64,000 bases of DNA from Cavia porcellus (taxonomy: Eukaryota > Chordata > Mammalia > Rodentia > Caviidae), in contig NW_026947484.1 of the NCBI RefSeq assembly GCF_034190915.1, positions 183,886,982 through 183,950,981 on the forward strand, in the 5' to 3' direction. The translations under genes were made by a program, and so were the position numbers. Each line of letters opens with the position of its first letter. Within the stretch, counting starts at the first letter, position 1. The notes beneath the pieces are model-generated. The model made no database searches and had not been told where the DNA came from. It was given only the letters and a program-made list of their open reading frames with translations. Shown here one piece after another: positions 48,441 through 58,715 of this stretch.

Positions 48441-48665
48441 TAAAGCAGCTTACAATATTTCCTGGGGCATAGCACACTAACTTGAATGTCTGATTTTTGA
48501 AATTCTAATATCATTTAGTATTTTTATTTGTGTTTATACAAATAACTTTGGACAATTTGAAATCTATCTTAGTGAATTTCAAGTGGTCTCCAGGATATCA
48601 TTTGCCTTCTTCCTGAAGATATCCTTTTAGTAAGTTTATTTCTATGCATCTATATACATATGTAT

Positions 48666-48740
48666 GTAAATGCTGGGAATTGAACTCAGGTCACTGTATA
48701 TAAGCATGTACTCCATCTTTGAACTACCCTGTACTGCAGT
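48666..48740 (-). mobile_element. ID SINE (diverged)
   Basis: 'aatgctgggaattgaactca', 'gcatgtactccatctttgaa' match reverse ID. Confidence 0.75.
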
Positions 48741-49679
48741 CTTTTTCGCAAGGTTAGGTTTTTACTTGTGGAAAATTATCATGATGTTTTTCTGAAATTG
48801 TTGTACCATCTTTCTTGAAATATAATGTGGTATAGGATTTCACTTTTAAAAGTTTTTAAAAAGTCTATCCCACTTTTAATGTGTGTTCTGAATATTCTGT
48901 ATCTTGCAGCTTTATGGTAGCACCTTGTATCAGTCAGTATTTTATCACCCATATTTAGCACAGTAGTGAGTCTCAGTACAGTTTACTGAATGGATTTTTA
49001 AAAGTTTTGATTTAATGTCAATTGCAAAGAAGCACAGTTTTATTCAAATTCCTTATTTATGCATAATAAAGCTTTGATAGGTAATGCAGTAGATTATGCC
49101 CAACTGCTATTGCCATTTGTACTTAGCCCTGTGAAACAGAGATTAGTAATGGACTTTTCCTCTCATCTTTACAGTATCCTTGCAAAAAATAGCTATCTGT
49201 AGTGAGGATAACTTACTGTCATCCATTATTCATTATTAAATAACATTTGGACAGTGCAGTAATACAGTATTAGTGGTTTCTTAAGAAATCATAGTTAAAA
49301 TCATAATATTAGAAAGCAGATGTGAACCAATACAGATTTTTCAACCACGTGAAATTATTGGGATGAGATTTCAGAAATGTATGGTTAGGTGTATAAGTTT
49401 TAAGCCAAAGGGGTCCAAAGCCTGTTGGAGTTTTTCCCTTGGTAGGCATGAAATCTGGAAAAGATGTGGAAAGCAGTGCTTATGTATGATTTGTTAACAA
49501 TGTATCCTGTAAGGTTTTCTCAGCAGACTATAGCTTTTTTTGAAATGCATAGGTTCGTATGTTCACTAATTATTGAATTCATACAGATATAAATATAACA
49601 GATTAATTTCTACATCAAATTGGTTATGAAAATTCATCAGCCACTCAAATTAGATTGCATAGTGGTTCAGGTGGAGTGT
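48741..49679. other. Unassigned AT-rich sequence
   Basis: No supported feature. Confidence 0.4.
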
Positions 49680-49950
49680 CCATGTGATTCACTTTGGTAT
49701 CCCTCCTGGGATTTGGTGGTACACCCCTCTGTGTGTCTGGGTGCGTCATGAAGGCATGTCTTTAGAGTTTATGTTTGTCCTCTCTGACACTATTCCCCTC
49801 TTCCAAGCTTCCTGGTTGCCATGAACTAAGCAACTTTGCTCCACCACACTCTTCCACTATGATATTTCTGCCTTGGAGCCGGCGATCATTAACTGAATAT
49901 CCTTGACTCTATGAGCCTACAGGTACATTGGCTAAGGTAGATTAGAACTG
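49680..49950 (+). mobile_element. MaLR/ORR1-like LTR fragment
   Basis: 'cctcctgggatttggtggta', 'gcttcctggttgccatgaac', 'gcaactttgctccaccacac', 'atttctgccttggagccgg' match the middle of a sense MaLR LTR. Confidence 0.65.
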
Positions 49951-50814
49951 ATGTTTGCCTGTTTTCTGCATGGGACCACTTTGCCAGACAATCATGGCAA
50001 TATATTCTTTATGATATTAATCTACAAAACATAAAGGATATTATCTGAAATATATAATGCCTTGAAATTAAAATAAAAGTAAATACACTAAGAAGAGTAA
50101 TTTTAAAAATATTTAATACATCTCTTCCATTGACTATACCTGGTTTATACTCTTTATAATAAACTAGTAAAAAGTTAGAAAAAAGTCAGTCATTACCAGG
50201 CCTGATCAGTAAAAGCAGGAGGGATAAATAGGCAGAGCAAAAGAATTTAAAGTATCATGCAAAAATTCTGCATATATTATAATAGAAGAAACACATCACT
50301 ACTCATACGTCCAAATGGATAGAGCATTGTAACACCAAGTGGTTCCTAATGTGAACTGGGCTTTAGATGATATGACGTGTTACTATAATTAGTCAGTTGT
50401 GACAAATCATCGCTTCAATGAAGCAGATGTGCATGTGTGGGGCCAGATGGTACATGGTAAACATTCTGCTCAACTTTGCTGTGAATCTATAGGTGTTCCT
50501 AAAATAAAGTTTATTTTAAAAATTTAAAAGTGGTTTCACTTTTTCTGACTGATGTGTCATTTTCCTTGGATAAATTGTTGTTTTTTTTGGTGGTCATGTC
50601 TACCATTTCTATTACTAGTTAAATGCAAAGAAAAATGAAAAGCAATTTCTATGATTATTGCTGTACTGATGTAGCAAGTATTTTCATTTTTGCTTATTAC
50701 CTTCATGTAGCTATTTGAAAATAGGTTCTTAAAAGTTTGGGTCAAGTATAAATTATAAGGTTTCATTTTTGCCACTTGAAATTGTACTACAAATGATTGT
50801 CTCTGATTAGTTTC
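49951..50814. other. Unassigned AT-rich sequence
   Basis: No supported gene. Confidence 0.4.
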
Positions 50815-51110
50815 CATAATGATCATTTTTCATAGTGATGTAATATTCCATTGTGTTAATGTATCATAATTCAGCAAGTTTTTTTCTGATTGTTGAACAT
50901 TTACTATGGATAATTCTGCACTGAATATTTTTTTTGTTTGTTTCATTTTTATCGGTACCAGGGATCGAACTCATGACTGCCTGCTTGCAAAGCAGGCACT
51001 TATGCTGCTGAGCTAAATCCCCAGCCCCTGCACTGAATATTTTGAGGAACATGTATTCTTGCTTTTGTTGAGTTATTGCTTTAGAAAAAATTTTAATGTT
51101 GAAATTACTG
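50815..51110 (-). mobile_element. Old LINE fragment, antisense, hosting an ID SINE
   Basis: 'catagtgatgtaatattccat', 'tgtgttaatgtatcataatt', 'gaacatttactatggataat' and, after the SINE, 'ttttgaggaacatgtattct' resemble the reverse L1 3' end. Family uncertain. Confidence 0.5.
50916..51043 (-). mobile_element. ID SINE with target-site duplication
   Basis: The element at about 50933-51027 (minus) reads 'ggtaccagggatcgaactca', 'gcctgcttgcaaagcaggca', 'ctgagctaaatccccagccc'. The duplication CTGCACTGAATATTTT flanks it at 50916-50931 and 51028-51043. Very little diverged. Confidence 0.96.
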
Positions 51111-52550
51111 TAGAAGATCTTGAAAAATCTTTCCTATAAGGTAGCCTAGTATTTTCAGAAGTATTGTATTAGTCTATACAGGTAAGAAATTCATTGGTTT
51201 AACTACAGTTTTGTTAATTCCTCTAACAATCATTTACTAGCTCATTATTTCAGTGTTTTAAATTGATTAGATCATGTTTTAAAGAATTTCACTTTGCTAC
51301 TGACACCTACAGAGGAATCTCAATATTAAAATATTTCCCAGTGGTGATTTTATAGTTGTCTATGCATGAACATCATACTTAAAGGAAAAAGCACTAAGTC
51401 TTTGGGTCTATCTGATGAATGGTTGTGAATTTAGCACCTTGAATATAAAAGTACATAGTTTGGAAATATTGAAAATAGCTTCATTCTGAACTAATTTACT
51501 TATCTTGGTGCAGCTACTAAAATAATGTGTTTAGCAGAACTTTTCACAAATATTGCAAATTTTAAGATAATCTGTGCCTAATAAGATAAATTGCTAGTTC
51601 AGAATTATGAATTTAACATTACTACACGTGGCAGAGGAGGACAGTAACTGTCTTTCACAATTTCTTAATCACAGAATTTATTTTTTCCTGTTTCAGTGTA
51701 GACATGGCTTTGAGAATGCAGACTGAACAGACTGGCTCAGCATTGCAGGATAGATTTAGTGTTTAAAGTTCAGCCAAATACCAAAAGGCCCAGAGGTTTT
51801 CTTCTGCACTAAAATAGCAAATCCTATTACTCTGAAAACCAGAGGCGTATAGATTACCTCATTGTCTTTCACGCACAAAATTCCTTGATGCCTTCACAAG
51901 TCCTGCAGTAGGCAATGCTGCATTTCACAGTAGTTTTACAAGCTCAGTGAATCAACATTCTACTTTCGGTTACACTTGCTAATATTTAGTTGAAAAAAAT
52001 TAGGTGGTCAAAATTTATATATTTCTACTAGTCCAGGTAATTTCCAAATGCATTCTCCAAATAAACTCTCATACATGTGGTCCTGCCTGCACCTGTCTAG
52101 CAAATGTATGAATTCATAATAAATTAAGACTGAACTTTTTTCACTCTCCAGGATTAAGGTGTTGGTTGCTTTTATGAAACAGTGATTTTCAAGTTATTGT
52201 ATGAAGGTTTGTTTGGACTGAGCAGTATGAAAATTCTGTCTAGATGTTGTTTGGAAATTGATAGATGAAATTGATCTTCTTCCAGCACATGTACATGAGC
52301 AAATTAAACTGATTTGGTTTGTTTAGATTTAACAATGTCTAGGGTGAATATCTGTGCAGGGAAGAATTAATATCTGAAATTAATAAACACAGTTTGCAAA
52401 GAGAACAGCCCTGTGAATAATTAATAATCATGAATGTAACAATTATTTAAATTAATTATCAAGGTGATTGCGCTTCCACAACTAAAAAGTGGTTTCATTA
52501 ACTCCTACTTGTGCAATAGCAAATTTAGGATTAAAGAGAAAAATACACAT
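51111..52550. other. Repeat-poor sequence
   Basis: No repeat recognised. 51600-52480 has the look of conserved non-coding DNA (dense TAAT/ATTA cores near 52380-52460), but this cannot be shown here. Confidence 0.35.
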
Positions 52551-52686
52551 AAGATTAAAATGAGTGCTTGCTTTGGCAGCACATATACTAAAATTGGAAT
52601 AGTACAGAGAAGATTAGCATGGCCCCTGCACAAAGATAATATGCAAATTCGTGAAGCATTCCATATTAAAAAAAGATTAAAATGAG
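52551..52686 (+). pseudogene. U6 snRNA retropseudogene
   Basis: 52564-52667 aligns end to end with U6 spliceosomal RNA (104 of about 107 nt). Conserved blocks are 'ggcagcacatatactaaaat', 'acagagaagattagcatggc' (containing the ACAGAGA box) and 'gcaaattcgtgaagc'. Substitutions in the 5' stem-loop and in the AUGACACGC region show it is a pseudogene. A short A-rich run follows, and the 14-bp duplication AAGATTAAAATGAG lies at 52551-52564 and 52673-52686, so it was inserted by L1 machinery. No PSE or TATA promoter is seen upstream, as expected for a retrocopy. Confidence 0.96.
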
Positions 52687-52919
52687 TTTTTTCATTTCAA
52701 TTTCACTCATCGTATTACACAAACACATATAGTATTATCTTGTAGTGGAGTATGGGAAACTATTTATATACATACCTTCTATTAAAACATATAACTTTAT
52801 GTATATATTTGAAGTATGATAGAAAAATACAATGTGTGTTAAAATATAAATATTTATTATAGTAAAAGACACTGTGTCATTAGCTGCCCTTGAAATACTC
52901 GTCCTAACTTTGAACACAC

Positions 52920-53230
52920 CCCTTGTTCTTAATACTTTCTGAAGCAGTCCTTTTTCCTAAGTGTTAGTTGTGCTGTCATGGCTGCCTGACTGTGCTGGAC
53001 TGGTTAAGAACGTTCCCTTTACATGGTTACTTTGACTATAGGGAAGAGTCAGAAGTCGGCCAGATCCAGAGAATAGCCTAGATGAGGACACAGAACAAAG
53101 TTTTTATTTCACAGAAATTGCCAGAAATTTTTGAATTGATTCTATCAAGGCAGCCATTAAGAGATACTCAAAAAGAGGACTTCAGAGCTGATTTATAAAG
53201 CAGTACTGGCAGCAATAATGTATTCAGAAC
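52920..53230 (-). mobile_element. Mariner-like DNA transposon fossil (second copy)
   Basis: Minus-strand pieces in three frames fit the mariner C-terminus: a PDLA/DF-like block then LFP (about 53040-53070), VTMKG (about 53015-53030) and AAMTAQLTLRKKDCFRKY (about 52935-52990). Nucleotide similarity to the 40.7-41.3-kb copy is visible around 'ccagatccag' and 'atgaggac'. Degenerate. Confidence 0.65.
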
Positions 53231-53307
53231 GAGTGTACCTAATTTCAGCAAGATTAATGATAATGTATCTATACTGCAAAAAAATTTAAACATTTAGCTT
53301 ATTTTTC

Positions 53308-53357
53308 AATCACTATAATCACTATAATCACTATATCACTTCAATCACTATAATCAA
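53308..53357. repeat. Short 9-bp tandem repeat
   Basis: Degenerate copies of ACTATAATC over about 50 bases. Confidence 0.9.
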
Positions 53358-53579
53358 ATAACCCCCTAAATAAATTATACAGTTTTTAGAAGATATTTAC
53401 TTATTTAATTTTTTGGTTGTATAATTGGAAAATAACATATGTAGTATACAGGTTGTGTTTAATAGATGAATCTTAAGGCTTGGAAGTTATTACTCAGAGA
53501 ATGTTCCAGAAATTTACACATATTTGCTAAAGATAGACATTAATTTGATTCTGAGTGCCTAAATTGAACTATAATCTAT

Positions 53580-53930
53580 AGTCATGGTGCCAACTGGTGC
53601 TGGCCCAATCAGAGGTCCATCTTTGGTGACTCCATGGCAGAAACATCATGGTGGAAGGATGTGATGGAGCAAAAAAGCTCACTTAATGGGTGCTAGGAGG
53701 CATAGGAAATGGGCCATCCAGAGGTACACTCTTCAAAGACAGGGATACTCCCTTCCAGGAACCTCTCTCCTCTAACTGCACTGCCTCTCAGCAACATATT
53801 TCACGTATCACTATCAGTGGTTTAATTCCCTGTTGAATGCTGCACCTCCATGATCCAGTCACCTATTCACGACTCAATTTGGTCAATTTATGGTTATGAT
53901 TAACTCACACAGTAAGATAAAAACCCTCTC
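53580..53930 (-). mobile_element. MaLR-like LTR, antisense
   Basis: 'gtggaaggatgtgatggagc', 'aaaagctcacttaatgggtg', 'atgatccagtcacctattca', 'gactcaatttggtcaattt'. Diverged. Confidence 0.6.
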
Positions 53931-54420
53931 AGTTGTTTAGGGTGAATATATTTTTGGAAAGGAAACCAGAGGAATGTTTCTTTTATGGGTCCCCAAGAGG
54001 ACAGTGAAGTAATCTGCTGAACATATTCTTGATAATTGATCAGCACATGTTATAACAACAGAGTATTTTCTTATGAAGTTCTTCAATATAAACTAATATG
54101 TAAAGTCAAAGCAGTTTTAGAAGAGACTTGATGAGAGGTACATGTCCCAACTAGGCAGAGGAAGAACTCGAAAGAATATAGTAGGTTCTTGCTAAAGAAA
54201 CTACAGAGAATTTACAAATAAGCAAAAATTCCCTTTCCCTTTAGGTTCTTTCCAAGTTACTTTTTGTAATCTGTAGTTTTCATTTGATAAATATTATAGT
54301 ATAGAGATAATATTAATTGGTCATAGTTACAAATCTAATTGGTGAATGATTCAAAATGTAAAACAGTCTCATTGTATCCAAAGTTCAAATTCTTCCCATT
54401 ACATGTATGCATTAAGTAGG

Positions 54421-54434
54421 GAAAAAGCAAAATA
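54421..54434 (+). repeat. Target-site duplication, left copy
   Basis: GAAAAAGCAAAATA, identical to 57691-57704. It marks the left edge of the HAL1-like element. Confidence 0.95.
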
Positions 54435-55302
54435 GGAGTTCAGTGTTGAGAGCCTGGAGCTGAACACACCTCTACTTTCTGTGACTTCATACTGAGGGCT
54501 GAAAAGGATCCTCGGACAACCTCAAGCATCGCAATGGACTTCCGGGAAAACATACTAGACAGATAGTAGCAGCTACGGAGGTCTCTGAGAGACCCAACTT
54601 AGAATCCAGGAATGATGCGGAATGAGGAATCCTAAGCAAGAGGAGATATACGCTGATGACCCATGCATGAACTGGGCTGAGAGAAACCTGCTGGGAATGC
54701 AATCCTGGTGCTATAACAGGAACAGATAAAGCCTCAGGGTGAAAGCTGGAGCCTGCGCCATTGGAAGCCACGATTTGGATTTCCTGCCACTGGCACTGCG
54801 TCTGAATCAGCTTGGCAGGGAGAGAGACCCGCGAAAGCCCTGAGAACGGGAATCGGTGAACAGAGTTGAGAGCAGGATGGGCGGGGAGGTGTGAATCGAC
54901 CTGCGGTGAGTGAGGGAAACTGGGACTCTTCCACGGTCTAGGAGGCTCCAACAGAGGACATTCTGGGACCGGGCAGACTTGCCAGAACAGGGCGCTGTAG
55001 TGACTTCAGTCACATATCCCCCTCTCAAGTGGGATTGGTGAGCAGTGTCTAGCCTACGTGACACTGTTGGCTGAGACCCAGTAGGCTAGCACAACCCAGG
55101 TCCCAGTGCCTGGAGGTGCACCCTAGCAGTGAAGCCTTTGGTAGGTTGACCTGGAGGGGCGGGCTCTGCATAGGCTGCCTGGTCTGTAACTCCCTGGTGC
55201 ACTTCGGTGGGTGGGAACACCTAGACAGCACAATTCAAACAGACTGTGGCCGACAGGGAAGGAAGCTGGGCCTCCTATACACCCTTATAAGGAACAAAGA
55301 AT
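54435..55302 (+). promoter_or_regulatory. 5'UTR of HAL1-like element
   Basis: 868 bp, the most GC-rich stretch in this part of the window, with many CpGs, as in L1 internal promoters. A 154-codon minus-strand frame (54487-54951) lies in it but has no domain pattern. It does not obviously resemble the 5'UTR of the L1 at 1206-1788, so the promoter has a different origin or has diverged. Confidence 0.75.
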
Positions 55303-56205
55303 ATGGGAAGAGGGAGCAACAAGAAAGGCTTCTCGGGCCCCAATCCTGAAAAACAGGCAATAGCAGACATGGCACCAATAGACATAAAGCGCTATCTCCA
55401 GAGCCTCATAGATGAGTTCAGGAATGAAGTTATTAATCACCTGAAGCAAGACATAAGCAGAATAGTTAGAGAAATGCTAAGCATCACCCAAGAAAAAACA
55501 GATGGTAGAATGGAAGAACAGAAAAAAAGGGGAGAATTGTTTGATGGAGAAAATAGAGAAAACATAGAATACGTGAAGCAGTTTCAAGAGATTACCAAGA
55601 AACTAAAAAACTCTACTGAAAATTGGCATAACAGCTTAAAAGAAACTAAGGATAAATTATCTGAACTGGAGGGCAGATTTGTAATATGGGAGCATGAAAT
55701 GAAAAACTTCTTAAAAATAACAAAGAAACAAACAGCAATAATACAAAGACTAGAAGATGATAAGAGGATCTATAACTTAAGAATTAAGAACATAAAAGAA
55801 GAGGTAGGGACACAAACAAATGAACTACAAAAGCTACTCATAGAAATAATCCAGGAAAATTTTCCTAATTTAGCAAAAGGTAAAGATACTCAGATGTATG
55901 AAGCATACAGGACCCCAGCCACCTACAACCCAAACAGAGCTACACCCAGGGATATAATAATCAAAATTCCAGAAATCCAATATAAGAACAGAATACTAAA
56001 AGCCATTAGAGACAAGAAACAGATCACTTACAAGGGAACACCCATCAGAAATACAGCAGACTTCTCGGCACAAACCATCAAATCACGAAGAGCGTGGGGG
56101 GAAATAATTCAAGCTTTGAAAGATAATAACCTCCAGCCAAGATTGATATGTCCTGCACAACTATCCCTGGAAATTGATAAAAAAAACAAGTTGCTTCCAG
56201 GATAA
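55303..56205 (+). CDS. L1-type ORF1 protein of HAL1-like element
   Basis: A 300-codon frame. Trimeric RNA-binding chaperone of the L1 family, expected in cytoplasmic RNPs. Visible domains: a basic N-terminus (1-25), a long Lys/Glu coiled coil (about 40-153), and an RRM starting at YNLRIKNI (157-164). The L1 signature IQENFPNLA lies at 183-191 and RTP..Y...RATPRDIII at 203-220. ILKAIRDK (231-238), YKGTPIRNTADFSAQT (243-258) and RRAWGEI (262-268) belong to the C-terminal domain. The start ATG at 55303 follows the GC-rich 5'UTR; an alternative Met at residue 23 matches the start used by the L1 ORF1 at 1205. The last ~10 residues are off-frame: an A8 run at 56179-56186 shifts the frame, and the conserved C-terminal tail (TLQRILQDIL type) continues in the +1 frame to a stop at 56318-56320. 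Confidence 0.92.
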   Translation: MGRGSNKKGFSGPNPEKQAIADMAPIDIKRYLQSLIDEFRNEVINHLKQDISRIVREMLSITQEKTDGRMEEQKKRGELFDGENRENIEYVKQFQEITKKLKNSTENWHNSLKETKDKLSELEGRFVIWEHEMKNFLKITKKQTAIIQRLEDDKRIYNLRIKNIKEEVGTQTNELQKLLIEIIQENFPNLAKGKDTQMYEAYRTPATYNPNRATPRDIIIKIPEIQYKNRILKAIRDKKQITYKGTPIRNTADFSAQTIKSRRAWGEIIQALKDNNLQPRLICPAQLSLEIDKKNKLLPG

Positions 56206-56320
56206 AGAGGAACCAGGGGAATATGCAACCACCAATTCAACTCTACAGAGAATACTGCAGGATATTTTAAAAAAGAAAAATACGAAGAATCCAGAAATAC
56301 TGGCAGAGAGGCCACAATGA
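56179..56320 (+). pseudogene. Out-of-frame C-terminal tail of ORF1
   Basis: After the A8 run, the frame offset by one base encodes FQDKEEPGEYATTNSTL and then QRILQDIL. This aligns with the FHDKEQLKNF...TTLKRILKD tail of the L1 ORF1 at 253-441. One surplus A (or two missing) explains the shift. Either this copy is mutated or the family uses slippage. Confidence 0.85.
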
Positions 56321-56439
56321 ATGGAGCAGAAAACAAAATGAAGAAGACAAAGTGACAACTAATGACAGAAAAAGAGCTCAACAGAAATGAGGCAGAGAAG
56401 ATTGGATGATAGGAACAGCTATTTTGGAGAAAACAAAAT

Positions 56440-57330
56440 CATAATAGGTAATGCTGATTTAATATCATCTTGTTTTGAAGTCCCATCAAGCTTTTGTTCT
56501 TCTGTCTCCATAAGTCTTAACATGTTGTATCTTATTGGGTTTTATTATATGTGATAATATAAACAAAAACTTTTATAGACAAGGAGATTATACAGAAACC
56601 ATTGTTCATTTTCTGTTAGCTGATTCTAAATACCCTGTAATACTTGCACTCTCTTGAATGGTTTTACATTGTTTTGATATATTTGATGCTACAGTATATG
56701 AAGTTATACTCAGAGATTTCAAGGAAAGAGACAATATGGTAACTACTTTTATGTTGGGATTCTCTTGTGGTGAAACACGATTTTGCTTAAAGGATTATGT
56801 TTTGATCTGCGCTGTTTTGTTGTTATGCCCTCTTTTATCTCAATCTCCATTTTATTATTTACTTTTTTATTTTTATCCTTTTAATTAAGGGAAAAATAAA
56901 TAAAAAAATAGCAGGATATATTATAGTAACCCACTTTGATTTTCCATTAACTTGATTTGAAGCCCTGTATTGCTCTTACCATCTTGTTTTGACTGATGTT
57001 CCTCTATTCTGTTTTGCTTGATAGTACCAGGTTCAAAAGTTTAGGCAACAGCTGTGAAGATAGTGGGATTCATTATCATGCCCATTCTGGTTGACTATTA
57101 TCTACTTTTGAAGACCCTGTAATGTCTCCAATGCGTTGGTTTTGTTCTTTACTGTTTTGTTCAATTTTATTATAACTGATGATATAGCCAATTCTATTTG
57201 AGATAACAGGAGGCATTATGGTAACCACTGTTGATCACCTTGTATTATGTTTTGACATTATCTATTATGTCCACCCTTTTGATTTGACTGACTCTGTTCT
57301 GTTATGTCACATTTGGTTTTACTCTCTTCC
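56440..57330 (+). repeat. Diverged ~150-bp tandem units in HAL1-like 3' region
   Basis: About six units start near 56440, 56584, 56732, 56913, 57065 and 57209 (spacing 144-181). Shared landmarks: 'attatagtaaccca', 'aatatggtaactac', 'attatggtaaccac' or 'attatcatgcccat'; then 'ttgaagaccctgtaatg', 'ttgaagccctgtattg' or 'taaataccctgtaatac'; then 'ttgttttgactg' or 'ttttgatttgactg' and 'ctgttttg'. Not every unit has every landmark. No coding sense. Confidence 0.75.
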
Positions 57331-57690
57331 AAAAAGTAACAAGAATTGTGGCAGTAATAAAACCCAAAATGTGTAATAGTCATTGTACAAAAGAGAGGAA
57401 AAGAAAGTTCTCTAAACGATATAACTGCATGTATATTTAAGTGTATACGATAGACAATGATATTACTGAGTTTTGTTGGATCATTGAACAGAACTGTTTG
57501 CAGTCTCACTGTTGGGATGTCCACTTTATATGCTTTAATTTTGTAACTTGAACAAATATTTGTAAGGTGACAATATGTAATCCATTAACTAGTGATTTCC
57601 TACTGTTTATTTTTTTTTCTGAAATTCTGTGTAACGTGTACCATTTTTCTGCTTTTTTTCTTTTTCTCCTTAAATAAAATTTAAAAAAAA

Positions 57691-57704
57691 GAAAAAGCAA
57701 AATA
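57691..57704 (+). repeat. Target-site duplication, right copy
   Basis: GAAAAAGCAAAATA follows the A8 tail directly. Confidence 0.95.
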
Positions 57705-57754
57705 AAATTAATCATTTATAATATGTTGCTATTATTTTATTATTTAACAATGTG

Positions 57755-57840
57755 AGTGTTGGGCAATATAGTTCAGTGGTAGAGCAATTGCCTAGCATCT
57801 GTGGGCTCTCATTTCAGTCTCTACAAAACCAAAACCAAAG
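57755..57840 (+). mobile_element. ID SINE
   Basis: 'gttgggcaatatagttcagtgg', 'agagcaattgcctagcatct', then an A/C-rich tail. Moderately diverged. Confidence 0.88.
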
Positions 57841-58192
57841 CACTTATTTGAATTATTAAGAATGAGAGATTAATAATTATGATATATTTTACTGTATCAA
57901 GATTAATCATAAAATATTATAAATAACAATTTTAAATTTTTTTGTTTTCAGGCTTAGAAAACCTTTCAGAGACTTTATATCTCTTTCAATTGGATGTGTC
58001 TGCAAATTTTATCTTCAGTGACCACTTCTGATCAAAAGAGGACACAGCACAAAAGCCAATTGTTTTTTCCCATACAGAGATCAATAACATGGCTGACTAA
58101 AGACATGAAGGATGAGGAGTTTTGAGATTGTACAGCCACACAGTATCAACAGTGATACCAGTGATGTCGACTGTACAGAATAGGAATTTACT

Positions 58193-58345
58193 TTTGAGAC
58201 ATAGTCCCACTACATGGTCCAAGATGACTTTGAAATGACTATGAAGCCCAGGCTGGCCTTAAACTCATGGCAATTCTCCTGCCTCAGCCTCCTAAGTATT
58301 GGGATTTCAGGAATGTGCTATCATGCCTGGTTCAAGATAGTCACA
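58193..58345 (-). mobile_element. B1 SINE
   Basis: 'ttttgagacatagtcccact', 'agcccaggctggccttaaac', 'ctcctgcctcagcctcctaa', 'atgtgctatcatgcctggtt'. Full length. The 154-codon frame crossing it is a SINE read-through. Confidence 0.94.
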
Positions 58346-58497
58346 CTTAAAAAATCATTATATAGGAAAGCATGTTCAGGCATTTGCAAGCAACTAGGTA
58401 TTTGTCTTGTATTAATTCCCATAAGAGAAACAACTGTAATTGCTAAAGGCAGATACTTACACATTAGCTATAAATATAGACAAGCAGACACTTCCTT

Positions 58498-58715
58498 TTG
58501 CTTTCTTTCTTTCTCTCTCTTCATTCCTTCCTTTCTCATTTATTTTCCTCCCTTTCTCTTTCCTTTCTTCCTGATTTCTTTCCTTCCTATCTTTATTCTT
58601 TTCTTCCTTCTTCTTTATTATTTCTTTCTTTCTTTCTTTTTTTTTACATTCTGGGTCCTAGGACTTCATGCCTTTTAGGTAAATGCCTTACTAGTGAGTT
58701 ACAGTCATAGCCTCA
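58498..58715 (-). mobile_element. Old ID SINE with long expanded pyrimidine tail
   Basis: The reverse ID body (about 58650-58715: 'ctgggtcctaggacttcatg', 'aaatgccttactagtgagtt') is preceded by about 150 bases of almost pure C/T. On the minus strand this is a purine tail expanded from the SINE A-tail. Confidence 0.75.

Larger units (their letters stand above)
54435..57690 (+). mobile_element. HAL1-like (half-L1) retrotransposon, complete insertion
   Basis: A 3256-bp insertion bounded by perfect 14-bp direct repeats: 5'UTR (54435-55302), ORF1 (55303-56205, with tail to 56320), and a T-rich 3' region of about 1.37 kb ending in AATAAA (57673-57678) and an A8 tail. No ORF2 is present or could fit, since L1 ORF2 needs about 3.8 kb. 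Known HAL1 elements are L1-derived, keep ORF1, lack ORF2, and depend on L1 reverse transcriptase supplied in trans; this copy fits that class. The exact duplication and long open ORF1 indicate a recent insertion. Confidence 0.9.

Noticed and set aside
53308..53357. CRISPR-like short repeats
   Set aside because: A 9-bp tandem repeat without spacers, in a mammalian genome.
54487..55231. Minus-strand frames of 60-154 codons
   Set aside because: They lie in the GC-rich 5'UTR of the HAL1-like element. Stops are rarer by composition, and no domain is visible.
58214..58710. 154-codon frame ending in a Phe/Leu/Ser-rich stretch
   Set aside because: It is read-through of a reverse B1 SINE into a C/T-rich SINE tail.
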